64,000 nucleotides of DNA from CAVXTT01 sp963764685 (GCA_963764685.1 CAVXTT010000031.1:34864-98863); one strand, 5' to 3'. Counted from the first letter of the stretch, positions 29,961 to 40,180 are shown. Made by a program: numbers and translations. The notes: generated by a model not told the origin, from the sequence alone.

Positions 29961-31013
29961 CTAATAATTAAAATTAACAAATGCAATCGGAATTAAATAT
30001 TTCCAGCATACAGCCATTAGCTGATCAACTCTGAAGCGGGGTAATGTCCATCTCAACCACATCTGAACAAAAACAAAAAATACACCTTTGGCAGTAAACC
30101 AGAAAAACTGTTCAAATGGAATCAAGCCAGGTGCATTAAATAAATTTCCCAGATAACCAAAAGGGGATTGATATCCGCCAAAAAATAAAGCAGCAACAAT
30201 TGCAGAAACAGCAAACATATTTGCATATTCTGACAAGGAAGAACATTGCGAACTTCATTCCTGAATATTCGGTATGGTAACCTGAAACTAGTTCTGATTC
30301 AGCTTCAGGAATATCAAAAGGTGTTCTGTTTACTTCAGCAAGAGTGCTTAAATAAATAATCACAAAACCAATTATCATCAAGGGAATAAATAGGAATTTT
30401 TGAAATCCAGATGTGGGACCGCCAAAAATCATCCAGTTCCAGAAATAACCAGTCTGCATATTCGCTTAAGGTTCGAAGATTTAAAGTTCCTGTAATCATA
30501 ACAATAGTGAGAATAACAAGCATTGTTGGAATTTCATAGCTGATTATCTGGGCGGCAGAACTCATTGCACCATAGCAATGAGTATTTATTATTTGAAGCC
30601 CAGCCTGCCATTATAATTCCTGCAACAACAAACCCGGATGCTCCAATATAAAGAACATTCCAAGATCTATATTTGATCCGATAAAAGCGCTTGAAAAAGG
30701 AATGGCGGCAAATACCATAACTGAACCTGAAAAGACCAGGACGGGAGCAATATTGAAAAGCTTTTTATCCGTTTCAGTGGCAACGATATCTTCTTTTTGG
30801 AGCAGTTTAATTATATCTGCAACAGTCTGAAAAATACCATGATAACCGGTACTCATTGGACCAAGTCTATCCTGCATATGAGCAGAAACTTTTCTTTCAA
30901 TCAAACCGCAAAAAGAGCAAAGGTAAATACAAATACTAAAGGTAATGCACCATTGAATAATCATGTAGGCAATTTCATTACCAGTAAGATTTATAGAAAT
31001 AATCGTATATCAT
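29961..31013 (-). CDS. nuoH: NADH-quinone oxidoreductase subunit H (frame interrupted)
   Basis: The membrane subunit at the quinone-binding interface, about 351 aa. The start ATG 31013 overlaps the nuoD stop (ATGA). Conserved pieces: GLIERKVSAHMQDRLGPM (about 30890), IIKLLQKEDIVATETDK (about 30800), EVNRTPFDIPEAESELVSGYHTEYSG (in part, about 30300), and FVQMWLRWTLPRFRVDQLM (about 30050). Breaks lie near 30985, 30930, 30610, 30460 and 30235. The frame is closed by TAA at 29961. Confidence 0.93.
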
Positions 31014-32194
31014 CTGTCAACCTCTCCTAGAACAATATCAATACTTCCAAGAATTGCAACTACATCAGCAACCATATGTCCTTTGCAGAGTTCATCCATT
31101 ACTCCAAGGTTAACAAATGAAGGACCTCTGACTTTTACTCTGAATGGATTGGCTGATCCATTACTGATAATAAAATATCCTAGTTCACCTCGGGGATTTT
31201 CAACTCGTGCATAAATCTGTCCGACAGGAGGTTTAATTCTTTTAGGAATTGCTGATGTTACATCCCCTTCGGGAAGTCTGATCAAGAGCCTGTTCAATTA
31301 TTTTCAGGCTTTCTTCCATTTCCAGAACTCTCACGTAATATCTGTCCCAGCAATCACCAACTGTTCCCATCTAATCCTTCACCAACAGGAATATCAAAAT
31401 CAAATTTATCATAAACTGAATAGGGATCATTTTTTCTGAAATCCCATTTCAATCCTGATCCTCTGAGCATTGGACCAGAAATTCCATAATTAATTGCAGT
31501 ATCCAGCGGGAAGAATACCAACATTGGCAGTTCTTTCAATAAAAATTTTATTACCTGTTAAGCAGATCGTTAAATTCTTTAATTTTTGGTCTGAAGTAAG
31601 TTAATAAATTCTTTAGCAAGTCTTATAAAATCAGGATGAAGGTCATGAGACAAGCCACCAACCCACATATAATTATATAGAAGTCTTGCACCGCAGGTAA
31701 TTTCAAAAAGCTTTAGTATTTTTTCTCTGTCTCTGAAGCAAAAAGGAAAGGAGTAAAAGCACCAATATCTGCACCATATGTTCCAAGAGCAACAAGGTGA
31801 GAAGCTATTCTCTGAAACTCACCCATAATTACTCTTATGTATTCAACTCTTTCAGGTACTTCTATTCCCAATAATCTTTCAACAGCAACTAGCATAACCG
31901 AATTCATTATACATTGAAGCCAGGTAATCCATTCTGTCAGTATAGGGAATAACCTGGGGATAAGTCATTGCTTCAGCATGTTTTTCAAAACATCTGTGAA
32001 GATAGCCGATATGGGGAGTAACTCTTGAATTATTTCACCTTCAAGCTGAAGCTCAAGTCTTAGCACCCCATGTGTCGACGGGTGCTGAGGACCCATATTC
32101 AGTACCATTTCTTCGGTTTTAATGCCATAAAAATCATAATTCTTAATAATCTTTAATAAGGAACTTTCATTCCCTGGTAAAATTCAGGATTCAT
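31010..32194 (-). CDS. nuoD: NADH-quinone oxidoreductase subunit D (frame interrupted)
   Basis: The 49-kDa-type subunit that lines the quinone site, about 395 aa. The start is ATG 32194, 11 bp inside the end of nuoC. The N-terminal signature LNMGPQHPSTHGVLRLEL (about 32090) is clear, followed by IGYLHRCFEKHAEAMTYPQ, then ERLLGIEVPERVEYIRVIMGE (in part, about 31880), GPMLRGSGLKWD (about 31470), and C-terminal YARVENPRGELGYFI and VVAILGSIDIVLGEVDR. At least six breaks interrupt it between 32150 and 31300. Confidence 0.93.
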
Positions 32195-32681
32195 AATCTT
32201 TTCTTAAAGGATAGCTGGCTTCCCAGTCGTAAGGCATAAAATTCTTCTTAAATCAGGATGATTAAGAAATATTATTCCAAACATATCGTAAGCTTCACGT
32301 TCATGCCAGTCAGCGCATCTCCATACTTCAGAAACTGAAACAACTTCAGGTTTTTCTCTGGGGGTGAGAACTTTAAGAGTTACTTTATGGCCAATCTGTA
32401 CTGAATTCAAGATGATAATAAACACTTAAAGTTCCGCCGAAATTGTACTGTTCCATCTTCATCAGTTTTCTTTTCACCATTAGCATCATCAACACCGGAA
32501 AGATTCATAAGACTATCAAACTGTAGAGTCATCATTATCTCTTAAGAAATAAGCAAACTTTATCAATTTCAAAAGGATTAACTAAGATAAAAGATTCAAC
32601 TGAATTCTGTATTCAATTCTATTATTGAATCGCCGAAATTTATCTTTTAATATATTAAAAATTTCTTCTAGCAGTTTTCAT
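32184..32681 (-). CDS. nuoC: NADH-quinone oxidoreductase subunit C (frame interrupted)
   Basis: The 30-kDa-type peripheral subunit, about 166 aa. I infer the start at ATG 32681 (MKTA, then EEIFNILKDKF after removing one base near 32667). The typical middle part is SVSEVWRCADWHEREAYDMFGI (about 32330), followed by NHPDLRRIL. A break near 32235 leads to the normal end YPLRKDYES with TGA at 32184. The N-terminal half (32430-32670) has several breaks and low conservation, so the start is less certain than the rest. Confidence 0.85.
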
Positions 32682-33173
32682 GCAGCTTTTCTTAACCAAT
32701 GATTCATTTCTGATTTTTTCCTGGAGTTTTAATAAACCTTCAAGAAGAGCTTCAGGTCGGGGCGGACATCCAGGTACATAAACATCAACAGGAATAACTC
32801 TGTCAACTCCTTTTAGAACATGGTAGCCATGCTCCCAGTAAGGACCGCCGCAGTTTGAACAACTTCCCATGGAAATAACATATTTAGGATCAGGCATTTG
32901 TTCATATAATCCTTTTTATTCTTAAAGCCATTTTAAGGTTACAGTACCTGAAATAATAATCAGATCTGCCTGACGTGGAGAAGGGCGTGGAATTACACCA
33001 AATCTGTCAAAATCATAATGCGAAGCTGATGTAGCCATCATTTCAATTGCACAGCAGGCTAGACCAAAGCTCATCTGCCATAAAGAAGACAGCCTTGCCC
33101 AGTTAAAAAGATCTTCAACTTTTGTTATAACTATATTACCATCTGTAAATTGTTTATCTAGGAGACTATTCAT
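32678..33173 (-). CDS. nuoB: NADH-quinone oxidoreductase subunit B (frame interrupted)
   Basis: The peripheral subunit that carries cluster N2, about 165 aa. I choose ATG 33173 (MNSLLDKQFTDGN), although an open frame extends further upstream into nuoA. Cluster ligands are visible: the paired cysteines in SFGLACCAIEMMA (about 33060), Cys in SMGSCSNCGGPYWEHGY (about 32860), and PGCPPRPEALLEG (about 32770). A break near 32915 lies between the two halves. The end is inferred at TGA 32678, overlapping the nuoC start. Confidence 0.93.
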
Positions 33174-33186
33174 AAATTTTTCTAAA

Positions 33187-33618
33187 TTATATGATAACTT
33201 CTTCTTGTAATGTTTCTTCTTTTTGAAGTCTTTTCTTAAGGACAGGGGGAGAAAAGGTCGGACGTGCCCATTCAAGATCACCTTTACGCCATTCATAGGC
33301 CATTCCTAAACCAAGCAGAACAAGGAATAAAGCACCAACTAAAAATCCGGCAATTCCAAAATTCTTATAAACCAAAGCCCAGGGAATTAAAAGTACTACT
33401 TCCACATCAAAGATCAGGAAAATTAAAGCAACTACATAAAACCTGATATTGAATTTAACCCAGGGAGAACCTTCAGGATTTTCGCCGCATTCATAAATTA
33501 GATTTTTTTCTTTGGTAGGTCTTGCAGGCCGGATGAGTTTTGCGATGAACAGAACTAATAACACGAAAATTACGGCAACCAGAAGAAAGACGAAAATTTT
33601 ACCAAATTCTGTTAACAT
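33187..33618 (-). CDS. nuoA: NADH-quinone oxidoreductase subunit A
   Basis: The first gene of the complex I operon, 143 aa, intact. Three membrane helices and the conserved loop YECGENPEGSPWVKFNIRFYVVALIFLIFDVEVV (in part) identify it. The charged C-terminal tail (KKRLQKEETLQEE) is longer than in short homologues. No clear Shine-Dalgarno precedes the ATG; the leader is A-rich. nuoB starts 13 bp downstream. Confidence 0.95.
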   Translation of the reverse strand: MLTEFGKIFVFLLVAVIFVLLVLFIAKLIRPARPTKEKNLIYECGENPEGSPWVKFNIRFYVVALIFLIFDVEVVLLIPWALVYKNFGIAGFLVGALFLVLLGLGMAYEWRKGDLEWARPTFSPPVLKKRLQKEETLQEEVII

Positions 33619-33638
33619 ATTTTTGTTTTTTAGTTTGA

Positions 33639-33667
33639 AACTTAAAGTTTGCCCTAAGTAATGTCAA
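33639..33667 (-). promoter_or_regulatory. Possible promoter of the nuo operon
   Basis: On the minus strand TTGACA (33667-33662), a 17-bp spacer and TAAGTT (33644-33639) form a sigma-70-like pair. Transcription would start about 14 bp before the nuoA ATG. The -35 matches perfectly, the -10 only at its key T, A and T positions. Confidence 0.35.
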
Positions 33668-34127
33668 GAAATAAACTGTCATTTTTAGGGTCAAAAATTT
33701 CTAAGACAGTTGATTTTTTCAATATATGTGCCATTATCTAAATATTCATATTTTCTTGAAAATTGTTTTTATCTATTATTAATTATCATTATTAAGACCG
33801 TCGTTTTTAGCACATTCTCAAATAAGAGAACAATAATTAACGCTTGTAAAATAATTCTACTTCGGTATTCTCTGTGAGTCAGTTTTATATTAATATTTAA
33901 AAATCCACACCTCTTTTTCTACCCTTCGTTTACCCTTCGTTTATCCTTCGTTTACCCTTCGTTTACGCTTCGTTTACCCTTCGTTTACGCTTCGTTCATT
34001 GTACGTTAAAAGACGCAGGATAAACGGAGGATTAAGGAACCATAAACACATCTTAAAAGAAATTCTATTGATTGATTATAAATCCTATTAACTATATATT
34101 TTACATCTAATATTTTTTCGGATTCTG
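33668..34127 (+). other. Divergent intergenic region between nuoA and alr
   Basis: A 509-bp gap holds the promoters of two divergent transcription units and the 11-bp repeat array. Apart from these I see no gene, tRNA or clear terminator in it. The stretch next to alr (34010-34127) is AT-rich and carries no strong ribosome-binding site. Confidence 0.55.
33921..33997 (+). repeat. Seven 11-bp tandem repeats (ACCCTTCGTTT)
   Basis: Seven direct copies with unit ACCCTTCGTTT and no spacers, starting at 33921, 33932, 33943, 33954, 33965, 33976 and 33987. Four copies are exact; the others differ by one or two bases (ATCC or ACGC at the start, final C in the last). A decayed eighth unit may follow at 33998-34008. 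The array lies about 300 bp upstream of nuoA and 130 bp upstream of alr, in a 509-bp non-coding region. The period is close to one helical turn, so all units face the same side of the DNA. Confidence 0.93.
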
Positions 34128-35234
34128 ATGCGGCCCACTTTTGCTCAAATAACTTTATCGAATTTAAAATTTAATTTTCTTAATGTCAGGCGTAAGGTTG
34201 GATCTTCAAAAGTTATGGCTGTAGTGAAGGCTGATGCATATGGACATGGAGTTAAGATGGTGTGTCAAACACTTAACTCTCTTAAAAATAAACCTGAATA
34301 TTACGCAGTTGCCAACGTTGAAGAGGGGGCCGAGCTAAGACGATATAAAATAAAACAGCCAATTTTAGTTTTTGAACCTGTTACTCAAACTGAAGCAGGA
34401 ATTTTAATTAAGCATAATTTAACTGCCACTGTTTTTGAAATTCGCCATTTAAAAATTCTGGATCAGGCTAATAATAAAAGCAGACCAGTTAATGTTCATA
34501 TAAAGATAGATACCGGGATGCATAGATTAGGTGTCTGTTATGATGAAGCATATGATTTTATAAAAAAGGTATCTTTAAACAAGAAATTTAATATCGACGG
34601 GATCTACACGCATTTTGCTACCTCTGACGAGAAAAATAAAAGTTATGCAAATATACAGATTGAAAAGTTCACATCTTTGATCAACAGACTCAGGGAGGAT
34701 GGAGTAAATTATGGTCTGGCTCATTCGGCTAACAGCGGAGCAATAATGGACTTGCCTGAATCTTATTTGGATATGGTCAGACTTGGTATTTCCTTATACG
34801 GTTACTATCCATCAAAGGAAACCAGTGAATCAATTAAACTTAAACCTGTCATGTCTATATATTCTATAGTTAATTCAATCATGGAAGTGAAACAGGGGGA
34901 AAGCATAAGTTATGGCAGGAGATATTTTACTGATAAAGAAACCAAAATAGCAGCAGTTCCGATCGGATACGCTGATGGATTTAGAAGAGATCTTACTAAC
35001 AAAGCCTATGCAATAATAAATAATAAAATTTATCCTCAGGTTGGAACAGTGACAATGGATAGAATTATGTTTAATATTGGAAAAGCTGATATTAATGTTG
35101 GTGATAAAGTAATATTATTAGGAAATTCAAAGGATCAAAAAGTGGATGCCTGGGATTGGAGCAATTTAATAAATACTATTCCATATGAAATTACGTGTGG
35201 TATTAGTAAGAGAGTAAAAAGAGTTTATAAGTAG
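34128..35234 (+). CDS. alr: Alanine racemase
   Basis: A PLP enzyme that makes D-alanine for peptidoglycan. It is 368 aa and intact. The PLP lysine is residue 34 in VMAVVKADAYGHG. The segment IKIDTGMHRLG, the region ISYGRRY with the catalytic tyrosine, and the C-terminal VTMDRIMFNIG are all as in the family. It leads a plus-strand series of closely spaced genes: the next starts 3 bp after its stop. Confidence 0.95.
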   Translation: MRPTFAQITLSNLKFNFLNVRRKVGSSKVMAVVKADAYGHGVKMVCQTLNSLKNKPEYYAVANVEEGAELRRYKIKQPILVFEPVTQTEAGILIKHNLTATVFEIRHLKILDQANNKSRPVNVHIKIDTGMHRLGVCYDEAYDFIKKVSLNKKFNIDGIYTHFATSDEKNKSYANIQIEKFTSLINRLREDGVNYGLAHSANSGAIMDLPESYLDMVRLGISLYGYYPSKETSESIKLKPVMSIYSIVNSIMEVKQGESISYGRRYFTDKETKIAAVPIGYADGFRRDLTNKAYAIINNKIYPQVGTVTMDRIMFNIGKADINVGDKVILLGNSKDQKVDAWDWSNLINTIPYEITCGISKRVKRVYK

Positions 35235-35237
35235 GGC

Positions 35238-36104
35238 ATGGATTTAATAAAACAGTATATCATTCAAAGCATTTCCGCCGCTTCAAATAATCTAAGGCTC
35301 AGTACGCAAAAGATAGAGGTAGTATCCCTGTTAAGGGATTCTATTCATAAATCTTCTGACCTGGAGAATGATATACGTGAGATGAAAAAAGTAACAGAGC
35401 TTTCCAAATTTGCAATCAGGCTTCATGAAATATACAGCTATTTGACACAACCGTATGTTGATTTCTTTAAAGTGTCAGAAAAATTTAAAGAACACAGTCA
35501 GTATCTTATAAAAGATTTAAGCAATATGCTGGATACTGTGAACCCGGTATCTTTCAATATTGCCTTAAATAAAATTCACCCGGCTCAAGCTGTCGGTGAG
35601 GTGATTTCCGGTATCAATCAGGATGAAAGTATAAGTGTAGACCTGTCAAAAAGAAATACTGATCCCGATGTGTTTGAAAATGAAACCAGCAGTTCGATAA
35701 AAGAAAAAATGATTCTGGATGACGATAAGGATGAAGTTCAGCTTTTTCATAATTATGAGTCCCAGGTTTTAAGTTTAATTAAACCTTTGGATGAATTTCT
35801 TCAGGGGATGGATTGTGATAACATTGATGAAAAACTGCTTTTAGAATTTAAAGAAAAAATTCAGAAGAATGCCGATTTATCATTAAAAATAGGTTTTGAG
35901 ATTATTGCTGAAATGCATAAAATAATTTCCAGGAGTCTTGAATTAATTCATTCCCGGAAACTGATTCCCGATAAACATATTATCGAATCAATAAGAGCAT
36001 GTCTTATTGTTATTGTGGCTGTCGTAAAAGGGAAGGAAATAGATATTACGGGTTATCTTAATCGTGCCGAGGAATTCGGAAATAAAATTTTTAACTTAAA
36101 TTAA
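35238..36104 (+). CDS. Protein of unknown function, helical
   Basis: A 288-aa protein that I do not recognise. It has no signal peptide or transmembrane helix. It appears mostly helical, with amphipathic segments at the N-terminus (residues 1-110) and C-terminus (residues 165-285) around a polar, acidic linker (residues 125-160, rich in Asp, Glu, Ser). The arrangement of two helical bundles resembles that of histidine-phosphotransfer or scaffold proteins, but no phospho-accepting histidine motif is clear. It is packed between alr (3 bp) and manC (9 bp), so it must be cotranscribed with them. Confidence 0.8.
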   Translation: MDLIKQYIIQSISAASNNLRLSTQKIEVVSLLRDSIHKSSDLENDIREMKKVTELSKFAIRLHEIYSYLTQPYVDFFKVSEKFKEHSQYLIKDLSNMLDTVNPVSFNIALNKIHPAQAVGEVISGINQDESISVDLSKRNTDPDVFENETSSSIKEKMILDDDKDEVQLFHNYESQVLSLIKPLDEFLQGMDCDNIDEKLLLEFKEKIQKNADLSLKIGFEIIAEMHKIISRSLELIHSRKLIPDKHIIESIRACLIVIVAVVKGKEIDITGYLNRAEEFGNKIFNLN

Positions 36105-36113
36105 AGGGAGTAA

Positions 36114-37181
36114 ATGGATCTATATGCAGTGATTATGGCTGGAGGAGTGGGATCAAGATTCTGGCCCAGGAGTAAAGAAAAAACCCCAAAACAACTTCTT
36201 AAAATATTCGGTGAAAATACTATGATCCAGTCTACCGTTGAAAGGTTGTCTGGTATTGTAAAAAATGAAAATATTTTTGTTATCACCAATAAAATTCAAA
36301 AACCTGAAATAAAAAAGCAACTACCTCAAATTCCTAAAGAAAACATAATTGAAGAACCATTCGGCAGAAATACCGCTGCATGCATAGGGCTCGCTTCTAT
36401 TTTAATTGAAAGCAAAAGTAAGGATGCAATCACTATAGTATTGCCCGCGGACCACATTATAAAAGATAAGGATGAATTTCACAGGGTAATCTCCAATGCT
36501 GCTGATTATGCCGAGAGATCAGACGGACTAATAACGATAGGTATAACACCGACACGTCCTGAAACAGGTTATGGTTATATTCAGATTGATGAGAATCATG
36601 TTACAGATAATATTTTCAAGGTATACACATTTGCTGAAAAACCGAATTACGCAACTGCCGTAAGATTTGTTGAAAGCGGTGACTTTTTATGGAACAGCGG
36701 TATGTTCATCTGGCGAACACAATCAATACTGGATGAAATAAGAAATTATATGCCTGATCTGTATGAAGGCCTGGAAAAGATAAAACTGGAAATCGGCACA
36801 CCTAAATACAGCAGTACTTTGAATCAGGTATATGGGCAGCTCAGGAATATTTCGATTGACTATGGAATAATGGAAAAGTCACAGAGAGTTTTTCTTACAA
36901 AAGGAAATTTTTCATGGAGCGATGTAGGCAGCTGGGAAGAAGTATACCAGTTGTCAGAAAAAAATAATGACGGAAATGCAGTAGACGGGAATATTTTTAT
37001 TGACAAAACGATAGACTCATATATTTATTCTCCCGGAAAATTTTCGGCTGTTATCGGTGTGGATAATCTGATAATCATCAATACTGAAGATGCGCTTCTT
37101 GTCTGCCGCCGGGATAATTCCCAGGATGTGAAAAAAGTCGTAGATTACCTTAAGATCAACAAGTTATCAGATCATTTATAA
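36114..37181 (+). CDS. manC: Mannose-1-phosphate guanylyltransferase
   Basis: Makes GDP-mannose from mannose-1-phosphate and GTP, feeding glycan and sugar-nucleotide pathways. The 355 aa are those of the single-domain form without the C-terminal isomerase domain of long ManC/AlgA proteins. Motifs: the nucleotide-binding start MAGGVGSRFWPRSKEKTPKQ, the pyrophosphorylase LPADHII, RPETGYGYIQI, FAEKP, and FLWNSGMFIWR. It is intact. An AAAGGGAG ribosome-binding site precedes the ATG. Confidence 0.93.
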   Translation: MDLYAVIMAGGVGSRFWPRSKEKTPKQLLKIFGENTMIQSTVERLSGIVKNENIFVITNKIQKPEIKKQLPQIPKENIIEEPFGRNTAACIGLASILIESKSKDAITIVLPADHIIKDKDEFHRVISNAADYAERSDGLITIGITPTRPETGYGYIQIDENHVTDNIFKVYTFAEKPNYATAVRFVESGDFLWNSGMFIWRTQSILDEIRNYMPDLYEGLEKIKLEIGTPKYSSTLNQVYGQLRNISIDYGIMEKSQRVFLTKGNFSWSDVGSWEEVYQLSEKNNDGNAVDGNIFIDKTIDSYIYSPGKFSAVIGVDNLIIINTEDALLVCRRDNSQDVKKVVDYLKINKLSDHL

Positions 37182-37214
37182 AGCGGTCCTGTTTTAATTA
37201 CTACAAGGAAATGA

Positions 37215-37976
37215 ATGTTCATCACTAAAGGTTTAGTTAAAAAAACAGTAGAATTAGAAAACAATATTTTCGTCCAAAAGATTCTTGCTCCGGATATAGC
37301 CTCGCAAGCTAAGCCAGGACAGTTCATTAATATCAGAGTATCTGAAACAATCTATCCTCTTCTAAGAAGACCATTCAGTATATGCGATTCAGAAGGTGAA
37401 TACATTTATATAATGTTCAATATATATGGTGAAGGTACAAAGATGCTTGCCAGGAAAACCGCGGATTGCGAGCTTGATATCTTAGGACCATTAGGGAATG
37501 GTTTTAATTCTGAAGGCGATTATGATACAGCTGTTATCGTTGCTGGTGGGCTGGGAGCGGCTCCTTTTCCTTTTCTCATCAGAAACTTAGATGCGAAAAA
37601 AGATATTAAATGTTTTATAGGCGGCAGGACCTATAAAGATGTAATTACTTATGAGATGAAAAATATCTACATCTCAACAGATGACGGGACCATGGGATTA
37701 AAAGGGACAGTAATAGATCTTTTAAAACAAAATATTAAAATCCTGAAGAAGAACAGGATAAAAATATTTTCCTGCGGACCCAACGCAATGCTCAGGGCTT
37801 TAAAGGACTTTAGCCATGAAAACAATTTTGTTTGTGAAGCATCCACTGAATCTGCCATGGCTTGTGGTTTTGGCATCTGCCAGGGATGTCCTATACAGTC
37901 AGCTCATGATCCTGATAAGTATCTCCTTATCTGTAAAGATGGACCTGTTTTCAATGTTAAGGATGTAGTAATATGA
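37215..37976 (+). CDS. pyrK: Dihydroorotate dehydrogenase electron-transfer subunit
   Basis: The FAD and [2Fe-2S] subunit that links dihydroorotate oxidation to NAD in class 1B enzymes. The FAD-binding motif LLRRPFSICD is near residue 55 and the NAD-side VAGGLGAAPFPFL near residue 115. The cluster cysteines lie in the C-terminal part: ACGFGICQGC and the final Cys in LLICKDGPVF. It is 253 aa, intact. Its stop overlaps the pyrD start (ATGA at 37973), as expected for a stoichiometric complex. Confidence 0.95.
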   Translation: MFITKGLVKKTVELENNIFVQKILAPDIASQAKPGQFINIRVSETIYPLLRRPFSICDSEGEYIYIMFNIYGEGTKMLARKTADCELDILGPLGNGFNSEGDYDTAVIVAGGLGAAPFPFLIRNLDAKKDIKCFIGGRTYKDVITYEMKNIYISTDDGTMGLKGTVIDLLKQNIKILKKNRIKIFSCGPNAMLRALKDFSHENNFVCEASTESAMACGFGICQGCPIQSAHDPDKYLLICKDGPVFNVKDVVI

Positions 37977-38890
37977 GTAAAGTTGATCTGTCAGTCCAGG
38001 TAGGTCCTCTTAAACTGAAAAACCCGATATTACTGGCGTCGGGTACAGTCGGTTACGGTAATGAAATATCGGAATTTATGGATATTTCAAAACTTGGCGG
38101 AATTGTAACTAAATCAATTAGCCTTAAACCCCGTAAAGGTAATCCGCCTCAAAGAGTAGTGGAAACACCTGCCGGTATGTTGAATGCGATCGGTTTGGCT
38201 AATGTTGGTCTTGATGAATTTATTAAAACGAAAATTCCTTTTTTAAAGCAGTACGATGTTCCCATCATCTGTAATATTGCTGCCAGTTCAGTTGAAGAAT
38301 ATGTTGAATGTACAAAAGCATTAGAGAGTGAAGATGCCATAATCGGTTTCGAGATAAATGTATCCTGTCCAAATGTTAAAGAAGGCGGACTGCAATTTGG
38401 TAATGATGTTTCTGCTGTAGGAAAAATTACTGCAAAAGTAAGAGAAGTAACAAAAAAACCTTTAATAATTAAACTGTCTCCGAATGTTTCATATATTTAT
38501 GAATTTGCACAGGTAGTTAAAAAGGAAGGCGGGGATGCTGTATCTGCTATTAATACTCTTGTTGGTACATCATTCGACATTTTCACAAAGAAGCCTAAAA
38601 TATTTAATATTAACGGCGGATTAAGCGGACCAGCAATAAAACCAGTCGCATTAGCTAAAGTACTGGAAATAAAACGAAAGGTTGATATTCCAATAATAGG
38701 TATAGGTGGTATAATGAACTGGAAGGATGTGATCGAGTTTATGATTGTCGGTGCCTCTGCTGTTCAGTTAGGTACAGTTAACTTCATTAATCCCGCAGCG
38801 TCCGGAGAAATTCTTATGGAAATTGAAGATTACTGTATTAAATTTGGGATAGAAAAGTTATCCGATCTAACAGGTTCATATATAATCTGA
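37973..38890 (+). CDS. pyrD: Dihydroorotate dehydrogenase, class 1B catalytic subunit
   Basis: Oxidises dihydroorotate to orotate in pyrimidine synthesis, using FMN. It is 305 aa and intact. The catalytic base is Cys132 in FEINVSCPNVKEGG, which places it in class 1 (class 2 enzymes use Ser). FMN-binding pieces include LASGTVGYG, KLSPNV and the C-terminal GIGGIMNWKDVIEF. It works with the PyrK subunit encoded immediately upstream, and its stop overlaps the folC ATG (TGATG). Confidence 0.96.
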   Translation: MSKVDLSVQVGPLKLKNPILLASGTVGYGNEISEFMDISKLGGIVTKSISLKPRKGNPPQRVVETPAGMLNAIGLANVGLDEFIKTKIPFLKQYDVPIICNIAASSVEEYVECTKALESEDAIIGFEINVSCPNVKEGGLQFGNDVSAVGKITAKVREVTKKPLIIKLSPNVSYIYEFAQVVKKEGGDAVSAINTLVGTSFDIFTKKPKIFNINGGLSGPAIKPVALAKVLEIKRKVDIPIIGIGGIMNWKDVIEFMIVGASAVQLGTVNFINPAASGEILMEIEDYCIKFGIEKLSDLTGSYII

Positions 38891-40180
38891 TGGATCTAAA
38901 AAAATCATTAAATAAGTTATATTCACTCCACACATTCGGAATAAAATTAGGGCTTGATAACATTACCAGGTTTCTGAAAATCCTTGGAGATCCTCAATTA
39001 AAATTAAAAACATTCCACGTTGCAGGTTCAAATGGAAAGGGCAGTACTTCAGCATTTATGGCCAGTATTCTGATGGAAATGGATTATAAAGTTGGTTTTT
39101 ATACGTCACCTCACTTTGTGAAATTTAATGAGCGGATTAAAATAAATAATTTTGAAATTCCTGATGAGTATCTTGCTCATTTCATTGTCGATTATGAAAA
39201 AGATATTGACCAGCTTGGATTAACCTTTTTCGAGGTAACGACTGGTATGGCATTCAAATATTTTTATGACCAGAGAGTAGACTATGCAGTAATTGAAACA
39301 GGGCTGGGAGGCAGACTTGATGCAACGAATGTTATAACACCAATAGCATCAATTATAACTTCAGTAAGCCTTGAGCATACTGAAATACTTGGTAATTCTA
39401 TCGCAAAAATAGCTTCTGAAAAAGCAGAAATTATAAAGCACAAATCCAAAGTCTTTACTGGAAAACTTCCAACGGAAGCGATCAAGGTAATTGAAGCGAA
39501 ATGTTTTGAAACAAAAAGTGAATTATTCAGGATCGAAGAGTATGTAAATGAAGACCACGGAAGAGTGGAACTATATACTGAAGAGGTAGAAATAAATGAA
39601 TGGGTAATACCTTTAAAGGGTTCATATCAGAAAATTAATGCTGCTTTAGCAGGATTATGTATCGCTAAAACACTTGGATCAGACAACCCGAATATTTGTT
39701 AGAAGGGATAAAGAATGTAATTTAAAATACAGGCATACAGGGAAGATATGAGTATTTTAATAGAACTCCAGATATCATATTCGATTCTGCACATAATCCG
39801 GAAGGTCTCCAAAATTTTATTATGAATTTAAAAAGGAAACCGGATATAAAAAGAAAGTAATTCTTTTTGGAGTTATGAGAGACAAAGCAGTTTCCGAAAT
39901 GCTGCAGATGATATCAGGAGCTTTTGACGAAATAAAAGTAACTGGTATACAAAATGAAAGGGCTTGTACTTCCGGAGAGCTGAAACAAAAAGCTGAAGAG
40001 CTGAAAATCCCCGTTTTAATTGAAAATGATCCGGTCGAATATGTAAAGCAGTTTACTTCTAAACCGGTCGATAACTGTCTGGTAGTTCTTGGAAGCATGT
40101 ATCTTTTGGGAGAGATTAAATCATCGTTTCTTAATAAATTTATCTTGACATTATTTTCAATAAGCTTTAAATTTAAATAA
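38890..40180 (+). CDS. folC: Folylpolyglutamate / dihydrofolate synthase (frame interrupted)
   Basis: Adds glutamate to folates (and to dihydropteroate if bifunctional). The reconstructed length is about 430 aa. The ATP P-loop lies in VAGSNGKGSTSAF (near 39025); VIETGLGGRLDATNVI (near 39290) and HTEILGNSIAKIASEKAEIIK (in part) are typical of the Mur-ligase-like fold. Breaks fall near 39695 and 39825; the part between them carries FDSAHNPEGLQNF, the expected C-domain motif. It starts inside the pyrD stop codon. Confidence 0.92.

Noticed and set aside
33921..33997. CRISPR array
   Set aside because: The units are 11 bp with no spacers, and no cas gene is near.
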